From NCBI RefSeq assembly GCF_950295315.1, contig NW_026647184.1:5001-69000 (forward strand): a DNA stretch of 64,000 nt, read 5' to 3'. Below the pieces are notes generated by a model that was not told where the DNA came from, did not search any database, and saw nothing but the letters and a program-made list of their open reading frames with translations. A program made the translations under genes and the position numbers. The stretch comes from Erinaceus europaeus (taxonomy: Eukaryota; Chordata; Mammalia; Eulipotyphla; Erinaceidae). The stretch's first letter is position 1; each line of letters begins with the position of its first letter. Below, one piece after another: positions 54,033 through 64,000 of the stretch.

Positions 54033-55297
54033 ACTGAGTCTCTTCAACAAATGGTGTTGGAAACAATGGGTTGAAACATGCAGAAGAATGAAACTGATCC
54101 ACTGTATTTCACCAAATACAAAAGTAAATTCCAAATGGATCAAGGACTTGGATGTTAGACCACAATCTATCAGATACTTAGAAGAAAATATTGGCAGAAC
54201 TCTTCCGCATAAACTTTAAAGACATCTTCAATGAAACGAATCCAATTACAAAGACTAAGGCAAGTATAAACCTATGGGACTACATCAAATTAAAAAGCTT
54301 CTTCACAGCAAAAGAAACCACTACCCAAATCAAGAGACCCCTCACAGAATGTGAGAAGATCTTTACATGCCATACATCAGACAAGAGTTTAATAACCAAC
54401 ATATATAAAGAGCTCGCCAAACTCCACAACAAGACAACAAATAACCCCATCCAAAAATGGGGGGAGGACTTGGACAGAATATTCACCACAGAAGAGATCC
54501 AAAAGGATGATAAACACATGAAAAAATGCTCTAAGTCTCTGATAGAGAAATGAAAATAAAGACAACAATGAGATACCACTTCACTCCTATGAGAATATCA
54601 TACATAAGAAAAGGTAACAACAGCAAATGCTGGAGAGGGTGTGGGGTCAAAGAAACCCTCTTACACTGCTGTTGGGAATTTAAATTGGTCCAACCTCTGT
54701 GGAGAACAGTCTGGAGAACTCTCCGAAGGCTAGAAATGGACCTACCCTATGACCCTGCAATTCCTCTCCTGGGGATATATCCTAAAGAACCCAACATATC
54801 CATCCAAAAAGATCTGTGTACACATATGTTCTTGGCAGCACAATTTATAATAGCCAAAACCTGGAAGCAACCCAGGTGTCCAACCACAGATGAGTGGCTG
54901 AGCAAGTTGTGGTCTATATACACAATGAAATACTACTCAGCTATAAAAAATGATGACTTCACCATTTTCAGCTGATCTTGGATGGACCTTGAAAAAATCA
55001 TGTTGAGTGAAATAAGTCAGAAACAGAAGGATCATATGGGATGATCTCACTCTCAGGTCGAAGTTGAAAAACAAGATCAGAAAGAAAACACAAGTAGAAC
55101 CTGAACTGGAATTGGCGTATCGCACCAAAGTAAAAGACTATGAGGTGGATGGGTGGGGAGAATACAGGTCCAAGAAGGATTCAGAGGACCTAGTGGGGGT
55201 TGTATTGTTATATGGTAAACTGGGGAATATTATACATGTACAAACTATTGTACTTACTGTTGAATGTAAAACATTAATTCCCCAATTAAAAAAATAA
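54033..55297 (+). pseudogene. 5'-truncated L1: ORF2 C-terminus and 3' UTR
   Basis: 54033-54553 encodes the region before the ORF2 cysteine motif (LWDYIKLKSFFTAKETT, YKELAKLHN, IQKWGEDLDRIF). 54550-54975 encodes KTTMRYHFTPMR, CWRGCGVKETLLHCCWEF and YDPAIPLLGIYPKEPN, YTMKYYSAIK, the well-known L1 C-terminal Cys-rich domain. Premature stops at about 54553 and 54975 and a frame change near 54190 show decay. The 3' UTR ends ACATTAATTCCCCAATTAAA at 55297. It is a dead insertion at the end of segmental duplicate 2. Confidence 0.9.
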
Positions 55298-55362
55298 TGC
55301 TTTGGCAGTGCCTGGTGGGAATGGAGAGTCAGAAGCAACCCCTCTCCCTTACACAGGGGCAT
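55298..55362. other. Short unassigned stretch before LTR-like sequence
   Basis: TGCTTTGGCAGTGCCTGGTG to CACAGGGGCATAT. No homology is recognised inside the window. Confidence 0.4.
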
Positions 55363-55932
55363 ATTTGAAAGTTACATTATGAAAGTGGGGAAGGTGGGTG
55401 AACATAGACAGACAAAACAAGTCATGTTATGACCTGCCCCTCAAAGGAAGAATGCAGAGATTGAGGCCTCCCTGGTACAAGTTGACATATTGAAACAAAG
55501 AAAGATTAATAGTTATACTGTACCAGACCTAGATGAGCAGTGGTCCACTACTAGGCAAAGATCTGTATGCCCCCCATAGAAGATTAATGATAGAAATATC
55601 CCTCAGCAAAAGTCAAAAACAATTCTGGCTATTATCTCCCCTGAGAACAGGGTGATACTAAGCATTGTACCATTCTTTACAGTTATAGGGGAGTAACATG
55701 TAGCCTGCCAGAGCCATAAGACTAAGCTGGTTGTTTAGGCAACCTGAATGTAATCTGAAAAAAAGTATAAAAACTACTGCAGTTTCAGTATTAAAATGAG
55801 TCCAGATTCACCCTCCAATAGAGTGTGGTGTCTATCTTTTCTCCCTCGCGCAGACTCCTGACCCACATGGAAGGTTGCCTTCGAGACCCTTGACCCTCCT
55901 TCTGCTCATCCACTGTGGTGGTCCACGGGAAA
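55363..55932 (+). mobile_element. Possible class I (ERV1) LTR
   Basis: It starts TTGAAAGTTACATTATGAAAG and has AGTATAAAAACTACTGCAG (TATA box near 55766), a downstream ATTAAA signal at about 55790 and CACCCTCCAATAGAGTGTGG then CTCCCTCGCGCAGACTCC, an order typical of gammaretroviral LTRs. The right end near GTGGTGGTCCACGGG is uncertain and I found no target-site duplication. It lies on the same strand as the gag remnant 3.3 kb upstream, but a common origin is not shown. Confidence 0.4.
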
Positions 55933-57419
55933 TATGCAAAGAAATGGGGATGATCTAGGAAGTATTTGAAAAAAATAAAAATAAAAACAAAAGACACAAG
56001 AAGACCTGATTACAGCAGAAACATAGAAACCATCTGCTGAGAAACAGAGGGATGCTTCAAAAAAGGAAGCTGTTATAAATATGGTTATTCTGAATTAAGA
56101 TCAAATACATAGGTCAACAATTCTAAAAATGACAGCTATATTTATGTATATGTATATATATATTTATATGTATATCTTTATTATAAACCCTGAGAGATAC
56201 TGGCATGGATATGAGGAGACAGAATATGGCTTGTGTCAGACAGACTTACAAAGCTGAGGCTCAGTAGCCTAGGTAAAATCGCCAACACAACAAGCCAGAG
56301 CTCAGCAGTGCTCTGGGAACTCTCTTTGTATATCTGGGCCTGTCAGTAAAATAAGTATATAAGTAAAATATTAATGAGTGCAGACAGAGTGAGTGAGAGC
56401 ATGTGAGAGTCAGAGACAGAGAAGGCAAGAAGAGAAATAGAAGAGTTGGAAAGAGACCAGAAGTCAAAAACCCCCAGGCTGTGTTCATTCATGACAGGTT
56501 CAAACCTGGCTTGTAGAGATTGTAAGGCAGCAGCTCTCATGCCCAAAGACCACACACAGCCCAAGTCTTCACCATATGCTCTACTAACAGACATGACAGT
56601 AGTTTGTGTGTGTGTGTGTCTATCTGTGTGTGTGTGTCTGTGTGTGCTCAGAGCTCACCTATAGTAGTCTCAGAGCATGGGTGGAAAGGTAGCTATCCTC
56701 ACCTACAAACTATGTACAGAGAACCTAGCTGGTCAGGGCAAGCTAGGTAGCCCATATTCTGGCAAATGAAGAAACAACAGTGGTAATCATAACTGAAACA
56801 CACTTACACAAACACACACACTCACAGACACACACACTTTTCCCTGAAATTACCTGGATTGGAGTTGCTGTTTGCATCCAAGTAAAAGGTTAAAGTTTCA
56901 TGGGTGGAGGGGAGAATTGTTAAATTTCTGGCATATGAAGGTGAGAAATGCCTAGAGCAGATCGATAGTGACATAGACAACGAAGGGAGCATGGGTTGGA
57001 GGGACAGCTGGTGGAGCTGCCAGGGAACTATGTGGAAGGCCAGGACCCCATTTTGAGCCCATTGTCACCACTTACCCAGCTAGGGAAAAGCTGGGCTAGT
57101 GGCAAATCAGAGCTACAGCTGTCTCTCTGGCTGTCTTCCTGCTTGGGCCCTGCTGTCTCAATTTATGACTGTTCCCTTCTCCTAAATAAGACAGTTTCAA
57201 ATGATATACAGAAATACAGGGAAAGTGGGAAAAATTACCCCTGTGCCCACTATTACATGTAACTGTTGACTGTAAACCATTCATGCCCCAATAAAGAACA
57301 GAATAAATGTTTGCAAGGTTAAAAACATTGTAGGTAAAATAGTGAACATTCTTAAGAACCATGTAATACTAATCCATTGTGCATTGGACATCACTGTCAA
57401 AAACAGTGTAGTAGTAGTA
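55933..57419 (+). repeat. Duplicated segment leading into the 1-kb array
   Basis: 55933-56760 holds parts of the array monomer (ATATGCAAAGAAATGGGGATG, GGCATGGATATGAGGAGAC, TTCATGACAGGTTCAAACC) followed by (TG)n at about 56605-56645. 56763-57419 matches 43555-44210, including ATTGGAGTTGCTGTTTGCAT, GGTGGAGCTGCCAGGG and AACCATTCATGCCCC. Confidence 0.7.
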
Positions 57420-58970
57420 GTGTGTAGTATTTGCGACAGGAAAAGTATTGTGCATCAAAAGTTCCCTTCAGTTATAAGAGAAAATCTATCAAGCAGAAGA
57501 AATGACCCCTCATGTAATATCTGACTAAATAAATACATAAATAAATATGCAAATACATGGGGATGATCTAGGAAGGATTTGAAAAAATGAAAAATAAAAG
57601 CAAAAAAAAGAAGAACTGATTACAGCAGAAACATAGAAACCATCTGCTGAGAAACAGAGGGCTGCTTCAAAAATTCCCTGACACTTCAGGGTACAGGCAA
57701 ATTAAGATTTCCAGAGAATGAACACAAAGGCATGTGTATTGAAGCTTACACTAGAAAAAGGATGCAAGTACTGTGCTATGATAATTACAATAAGGATGCT
57801 GATAGAAATGCTCTTAGAAATGCTACTGGAAGGTTATATTATTTATAATTGTAGTGAATCCTGCTCCAACTATGTGGTCAATTATTTATGAAAAAGGAGG
57901 CTGTTATAACTGTTATAATTCTGCATTAAGATAAAATACATTGGTCAACAATCCTAAAAATGACATGTATATATATACATATATATATATATATATTTGA
58001 TAAACTCTGAGAGATACTGGCATGGATATGAGGAGACAGAATATGGCTTGTGCCAGAGAGACTTACAAAGCTGAGGCTCAGTAGCCTAGGTGAAATCGCC
58101 AACACAACAAGCCAGAGCTCAGCAGTGCTCTGGTAACTCTCTTTGTATATCTGGGCCTGGCAGTAAAATAAGTATCTATGTAAAATATTAATGTGTGGAG
58201 ACAGAGTGAATGAGAGCATGTGAGAGTTAGAGACAGAGAAGGCAAGAAGAGAAATAGAAGAGTTGGAAAGAGACCAGAAGTCAGAAACCTCCTACGCTGT
58301 GTTCATTCATGACAGATTCAAACCTGGGTTGTAGAGATTGGAAGGCAGCAGCTCTCATGCCCACAGACCCCAGACAACCCCAGCCTTCAGCATATATGTG
58401 TAGTATTTGTGACAGGAAATGTATTGTGCGTCAAAAGTTCCCTTCAATTATAAGAGAAAATCTATCAAGCAGAAGAAATGACCCCCTCATGTAATATCTG
58501 AATAAATAAATAAGTAAATAAATATGCAAATAAATGGGGATGATCTAGGAAGATTTGAAAAAAAATAAAGAGAAAAACAACAAGAAGACCTGATTACAGT
58601 AGAAACATAGAAAACATCTGCTGAGAAACAGAGGGCTGCTTTAAAAATTCCCTGACAGTTCAGGTCCAGGGAAATTAAGATTTCCAGATAATGAAAACAA
58701 AAGCATACGTATTGCAGCTTACACTAGAATAAGGAGGCAAGTTCTGTGCTATGATAATTACAATAAGGATACTGATAGAAACACTATTAAAAATGCTACT
58801 GGAATGTTCTATTACTTAAAATGTAGTGAATCCTGCTCCAACTATGTGTCCAATTATTTATGAAAAAGGAGGCTGTTATAAAGGTGGTAATTTTGAATTA
58901 AGATCAAATACATAGGTCGACAATTCTAAAAATAACACATATATATTTATTTATGAAAAAGGAGGCTGTT

Positions 58971-60597
58971 GGTGGTTCCCAGAAGATGGCAGACTGAGAA
59001 GATTCTAGTGGCTTGATCTCTGTCCACATCTCCTGGAAATGGTAGGATTTTCTGCCTTTAGTAGGCCAGTCAATAAGGGGTCCTAGGGGTGATACCAAGG
59101 AGCTGACTATAACTTAATTTGGGTTAAGAAATTGAGTATGAAAAAAGGGAAATTTTTTTTCCTTTTAATTATTAAGCATACCTCCTCCCCCTTCCCCCCC
59201 ATAACCAGTCCCTGGGGACAAGCTCCTAGGAGGCTCCCCTGCCAAGCTTCTTTCTTTACCAAATTCCTGTCCCACCAGGGAGTATCATTCATTCTAAGTC
59301 TATACCCTTCTGAAACATCTGGCCTTTTTTATTTCTAAGTAGCCAACCCCCCACCTCACCCCGCATAGCTTATTAAATAATTAAAATAAATAAATTTTAA
59401 AAAAAACCTTTCCTTTCACCACTGTTTTATGACTGTTCTTTTTCTTATCTTTTTCTTTTTTCTCTCTTTCTTTTTTACTTTTTCTCATTATTGTCATCCT
59501 TTCTACCTTAATCCTACAGCTTCCAAAGCCACAGCCCCCAGCACCCACACCACCAGTGTCCTTTTTTAATTCACAGATACACATTTGGGAATTATTCTGG
59601 GGAAGAATTCTGACTCAGAGTGGACTCTCACTGCGAGTGTCTCTGCTCAACTTCCCTTCCTCCTTTAGCCACCCCTAGAATATGCAGTGGATAGTAGATG
59701 TGCATAACTGTCTATTTCAGCTATTCTTGTCTAGTCCTGAGGTTTTTTTTTTTTTGTTTTTTCTCATTCTTAAAAATATAGCTGAATCTAATCACAAGGT
59801 TTGAGGTAATCTAGGATAGGGTTTTTTTACACTGCTCTATTTTATTATTAATAGTATGTAAAGGCATATATCTCCCCCCCTTTAGGTTGATCAGAATGAA
59901 CTCTTAGGGTATCTTTCATTGCTAGGGTAGTGGGCATCTTATCTATTGTGGTAGGAACTTGTATCCTTAATCCTACCTCCTCTACAGACTCTCCCCTCCC
60001 TCCCCCTCCTAGCCAATCAAAAAAATTAAATTAAATTAAAAATAAAGTAATAAAAAACCTTTCCTTTCACTGCTCTTTAATTACAGCTCTTTTTCTTATC
60101 TTTTCCCATTTCTCTCTCTTTTTTCTTTTTTTCTTTTTATCTTGTCATACACTTCTTCCTTCCTTCTTCTTTGCCTTTCTGAATTTGTGAATTACTTTGG
60201 GGAAAAATCTGACTCAGAGTGGACTCTCTATGTGTGTATCTCTGCTCTAGTTCCCTTTCCCATCTTCTTACCCCTAGAATATACAGTGGATAGTAGATTT
60301 GCATAACTGTCTATTCTTGCTATCCCTTCTTTCTTTTTTCTTTCTTCTTCACTGGGATTTGGTTACTATTTTTTCACGGACTGGAAAAATTGTTTGGCTA
60401 ACTGGTAGTGATTAAACTGCTTTGATACTTGCTTCAGTTGCTACTGTAATTCCTGAGATTGGTGAGTGCAATTGTCATAAAGGTATTTAGTACAGTGTTG
60501 CTTGTACTCAAGACACAACTGAGGAACAACAGAGCATAAAAAATAAACACATAAATCAAAAAAGGGTACATAAAAAACAAATAAAACTGCTACCCCA
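58971..60597 (+). mobile_element. L1 5' untranslated region with internal repeats
   Basis: Begins GGTGGTTCCCAGAAGATGG next to array sequence. Two blocks of about 300 bp starting CCTTTCCTTTCAC (59407 and 60057, 650 bp apart) share TCTTTTTCTTATC, TGACTCAGAGTGGACTCTC, CACCCCTAGAATATGCAGTGG or its variant, and GCATAACTGTCTAT. This indicates a tandem-monomer promoter of the kind known from mouse L1. T-rich runs are frequent. Confidence 0.75.
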
Positions 60598-61476
60598 ATG
60601 AATGAAGACAAGAGCCCAGAAGAAATTACAAATCAGCCAGAAGTAACCATAGATAAGAAAAGTATGCAAGCAATAATAAACTTATTAATCACAAAAATGA
60701 AAACAACATTGGAGGAAAGGAATGGCAGTATTAGGGAAACAACAGTTGAGACCCCAAAGGAAAATACTGATTATATTGAGGCAATTAGAGAACTGAAAGC
60801 TGAAATAGCTATAATGAAGAAAGAAGCTGAGGCAAGGGAAAGCAGACTCACAGAAGCAAAAAACAGAATTAGTCAGACAGAGGATGAGTTAGAGAAAACT
60901 AAGAAAGAGGTGAAAGAGCTTAAAAAGAGATTGAGAGACACTGAAAACAACAACAGAGACATATGGGATGATCTCAAAAGAAGTCACATTCATATAATTG
61001 GCCTGCCAGAGAGAGAAAGAGAAGAAGGGGAAGCAAGCACTCTAGAAGAAATAATAGAAGAAAACTTCCCAGGCCTGAAAAACAGAAAGGACATCAAGAT
61101 TCAAGAGGCCTAGAGAGTACCAAACAGAATCAACCCAGACCTGAAGACACCAAGACACATCATAGTCACAATGAGAAGAAGTAAGGATAGAGAAAGGATC
61201 CTAAAGGCTGCAAGAGAGAAACAAAAAGTCACATACAAGGGAAAACCCATAAGATTATCTGCAGACTTCTAAACTCAAACTCTAAAAGCCAGAAGAGAAT
61301 GGCAAGATATCTATCGAGCCCTGAATGAAAAAGGGTTTCAACCAAGGATAATATATCCTGCTAGACTTTCATTCAAACAAGATGGAGGGATCAAAACCTT
61401 CTTAGACAAACAACAGTTAGAGGAGGTAAACATAACCAAACTGGCCCTGAAAGAGGATCTAAAAGACCTCTTATAA
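60598..61476 (+). pseudogene. L1 ORF1 with two premature stops
   Basis: The frame is continuous for 292 codons from ATG 60598 to TAA 61474-61476 except for TAG at 61111-61113 (codon 172) and TAA at 61270-61272 (codon 225). There are no frameshifts. Residues about 60-125 are a charged heptad-rich coiled coil (IRELKAEIAIMKKEAEARES and onward). HIHIIGLPERE at about 131-141 starts the RNA-recognition domain, and after the first stop the C-terminal domain reads RERILKAAREKQKVTYKGKP, ARREWQDIYRALNEKGFQPR and IIYPARLSF, as in other mammalian L1s. It encodes an RNA-binding trimeric chaperone in intact elements; here at best a 171-residue fragment. Confidence 0.92.
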
Positions 61477-61534
61477 ACAAGAACATCACTATAATACTTG
61501 CAATATATCAGAGCAAACAAAAATTTTTTGAACA

Positions 61535-61620
61535 ATGGCACTACAATACATTAAATCCATAATATCAATAAACATCAATGGCTTAAACTCACCAATCAAA
61601 AGGCACAGGGTGCAGGGATG
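61535..61620 (+). pseudogene. L1 ORF2 start, cut off after about 28 codons
   Basis: ATG at 61535 opens MALQYIKSIISININGLNSP then IKRHRVQGW, the start of the ORF2 endonuclease domain. At about 61620 the sequence switches to array text (AGCCAGAGCTCAGCAGTAC). The endonuclease, reverse transcriptase and the 3' end are missing. Confidence 0.85.
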
Positions 61621-64000
61621 GAGCCAGAGCTCAGCAGTACTCTGGTGACTCGCCTTGTATATCTGGGCCTGTCATTCAAATAATATATAAGTAAAATATT
61701 AATGAGTGCAGACAGAGTGAGTGAGAGCCTGTGAGAGTCAGAGACAGAGAAGGCAAGAAGAGAAATAGAAGAGTTGGAAAGAGACCAGAAGTCCAAAAGC
61801 TCCCATTCTGTGTTCATACATGACAAATTCAAACCTGGGTTGTAGAGATTGTAAGGCAGCAGTCTCCTGTCCACAGACCCCAGACAACCCCAGCCTTCAC
61901 CATATGTGTGTAGTATTTACGACAGGATATGTATTGTGAGTGTAAACTTCCCTTCAATTATAGGAGAAAAATCTATCAAGCAGAAGAATGGACCCCTCAT
62001 GTAATATAGAACCAAATAAATAAATAAATAAATAAATAAATATGCAAATAAATGGGGGTTATCTAGGAGGATTTGAAACAAATGAAAAATAAAAACAAAA
62101 AGCACAAGAAGACCTGATGGCAGCAGAAACATAGAAACCATCTGCTGAGAATCAAGGGCTGCTTCAAAAGTTCCGAGACCCTTCAGAGTCCAGGGAAATT
62201 AGGATTTCGGGAGAATGAAAAGAAACTCATATGTATTGAAGCTTACACTAGAGAAAGGAGGCAAGTTCTGTACTATGATAATTAAAATAAGGATGCTGAT
62301 AGAAATGCTATTAGAAATGCTACTGGAAGGTTCTATTATTTATAATTGTATTGAATCCTGCTCCAACTATGTGGCCAATTAGTAGGGAAAAAGGAACCTG
62401 TTGTAAATGTGTGAATTCTGATTAAGATCAATTACATAGGTTGACGATTCTAAAATTGACATATATATATATATATATGTATATTTATATATGGATATGG
62501 ATGTATATATTTATTATAAAGTCTGAGAGATACTGCCATGGATATGAGGAGACAGAATATGGCTTAAGTCAGAGAGACTTACAAATCTGAGGCTCCAGTA
62601 GCCTAGGTGAAATCACAAACAAAACCAGCCAGAGCTCAGCAGTGCTCTGGCCACTCTCTTTGTATATCTGGGCCTGTCAATAAAATAAGGATATAAGTAA
62701 AATATTCCTGAGTTCAGACAGAGTGAGAGAGAGCCTGTGAGAGTCAGAGACAGAGATGGCGAGAAGAGAAATAGAAGAGTTGGAAATAGACCAGAAGTCA
62801 AAAACCCCCTAGGCTGTGTTCATTCATGACAGGTTCAAACCTGGGTTGTAGAGATTGTCACGCAGCAGCTCTAATGCCCACAGACCCCAGACAACCCAAG
62901 CCTTCACCATATGTGTGTAGTATTTGCCCCAGGAAATGTATTGTGCATCAAAAGTTCCCTTCAGTTATAAGAGAAAATCTCACAAGCAGAAGAAATGATG
63001 CCACACGTGATACCTGACTAAATAAATAAATATGCAAATAAATAGGGATGATCTAGGAGGACTTGAAACAATAAAAATAAATAAAGACAAAAACCACAAG
63101 AAGACCTGATGACAGCACAAACATAGAAACCATCTGCTGAGAAACAGAGGGCTGCTTCAAAAATTCCCTAACACTTCAGGGTCCAGGGACATTAAGATTT
63201 CCGGAGAAAGAGAACAAACACATACGTATTGAAGCTTACACTAGAAAAAGGAGGGAAGATCTGGGCCATGATAATTACAATAAGGATGCTAATAGAAACA
63301 CGATTAGAAATGCTACTGGAAAGTTCTATTATTTATAATTGTATTGAATCCTGCTCCAACTATATGGCCTATTACTTCAGAAAAACTAGGCTGTTATAAA
63401 TGTGGTAATTCTGAAAGAAGGTCAAATACATAGGTCGAACATTCTAAAAATGACAGATATATAAATATATATGTATATATATATACATGTATGTATATCT
63501 TTATTATAAACTCTGAGTGATACTGGCATGGAAATGAGGAGACAGAATATGGCTTGTGTCAGAAAGACTTACAAACTGAGGCTCCAGTAGCCTAGGTGAA
63601 ATCGCCAACACAACAAGCCAGAGCTCAGCAGTGCTCTGGTAACTCTCTTTGTCTATCTGGGCCTGTCAGTAAAATAAGAATCTAAGTAAAATATTAATGA
63701 GTGAAGACAGAGTGTGTGAGAGCATGTGAGAGTTAGAGATAGAGAAGGCGAGAAGAGAAATAGATGAGTTGGAAAGAGACCAGAATTCAAAAACCTCCTA
63801 CACTGTGTTCATTGATGACAGGTTCAAACCTGGCTTGTAGAGATTGTAAGGCAGCAGCTCTCATGCCCACAGACCCCAGACAGCCCCAGCCTTCACCATA
63901 GGCTCTACTACCAGACCTGACAGTAATGTGTGTGTGTGTGTGTGTCTGTCTGTCTATTTGTGTGTGTCTGTGTGTGCTCAGAGATCACCTGTAGTAGTCT

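Larger units (their letters stand above)
57420..64000 (+). repeat. Tandem array of about 1-kb monomers, split by an L1
   Basis: The landmark TGTGTAGTATTTG occurs at about 57418, 58397, 61907 and 62914, that is 977, 863 (after removing the L1), and 1007 bp apart; a further monomer runs to the window end. Within each monomer the order is AGAAAATCTATCAAGCAGAA, ATATGCAAATAAATGGGGATG, ACCATCTGCTGAGAAACAGAG, TTCCCTGACACTTCAGGG, AATCCTGCTCCAACTATG, (TA)n, GGCATGGATATGAGGAGAC, AGCCAGAGCTCAGCAGTGC, TATCTGGGCCTGTCAGTAAA and TTCATGACAGGTTCAAACC. The part before the last landmark resembles a SINE of the CATAATGGTTATGC type embedded in the monomer. Confidence 0.85.

Noticed and set aside
51165..55932. A single provirus made of the gag remnant (51.2 kb) and the LTR-like sequence (55.4 kb)
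   Set aside because: Between them lie a segmental duplicate and an L1 with no pol or env sequence, so co-linearity alone does not support one element.
54033..61620. The L1 3' part (54-55.3 kb) and L1 5' part (59-61.6 kb) as two halves of one inverted or rearranged element
   Set aside because: The order is 3' part first on the same strand, ORF2 regions do not abut, and the two lie in different repeat contexts; two independent insertions are simpler.
8625..63900. tRNA genes at SINE heads (A box and B box present)
   Set aside because: The heads lack a complete cloverleaf, are followed by SINE bodies and A-rich tails, and have target-site duplications. They are retroposons, not functional tRNA genes.
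1..64000. Bacterial-type systems, toxins or plasmid features
   Set aside because: Base composition, L1, SINEs and microsatellites are those of a mammalian genome, and no compact coding region exists.

Overview
The window reads as gene-poor mammalian nuclear DNA, most likely from a hedgehog (Erinaceus or a close relative). The main reason is the many copies of a tRNA-derived SINE that starts GGGAGTCGGGCGGTAG, carries a B box GGTTCGAGCCC, a body reading CTGCAGGTGTCTATCTTTCTC and an A-rich AATAAA-type tail; I recognise this from memory as the hedgehog SINE type. L1 fragments, retroviral LTRs, CA/TA microsatellites and CpG depletion outside a few islands also fit a mammal. I find no intact protein-coding gene and no rRNA, functional tRNA or CRISPR array. 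Nearly all short open frames lie in repeats or GC-rich DNA.

Layout. At 1-16 kb, several copies of an unusual long repeat (here called the CCAAT array) dominate. Its core is a tandem repeat of about 50 bp in which each unit carries an inverted CCAAT box (ATTGG) and a GC-box-like CGCCC, followed by a conserved trailer. Three copies form a higher-order tandem with a period of about 1.3 kb (3.5-7.4 kb). Two solo LTRs and several SINEs interrupt these copies. A short interstitial telomeric tract lies at 11.7 kb. At 16-20 kb there are SINEs and otherwise unremarkable DNA. At 20.0-25.3 kb, GC-rich, CpG-rich blocks are tandemly duplicated; a related block is at 38-39.5 kb and partial ones at 9.7 and 40.3 kb. 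Each full block has a minus-strand CCAAT/GC-box promoter-like core and most keep a strong minus-strand splice donor. At 29.0-33.4 kb there is a degenerate minisatellite rich in AGGTCA half-sites, with about five dispersed 150-260 bp islands. At 35-43 kb there are SINEs, a GC-rich block and another inverted CCAAT array.

At 43-64 kb the sequence is a mosaic of segmental duplications (units of about 0.5, 1.0, 1.4 and 2 kb). It includes the best-preserved CCAAT array (49.75-51.19 kb), a decayed gammaretrovirus-like gag remnant (51.2-52.1 kb), an L1 3' end (54.0-55.3 kb), a possible class I LTR (55.4-55.9 kb) and a tandem array of about 1 kb monomers (57.4-64 kb). That array is split by the 5' part of an L1 whose 5' UTR is itself internally repeated and whose ORF1 has two stop codons.

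No genes can be shown to work together. The most noteworthy items are the 50-bp CCAAT/GC-box array family, the duplicated CpG promoter/first-exon blocks, two tiny insertions of a non-L1 LINE with target-site duplications, and three related solo LTRs whose insertion can be read directly from paralogous empty sites. Paralogy, periods and boundaries were read by eye, so most repeat boundaries are uncertain by tens of bases.
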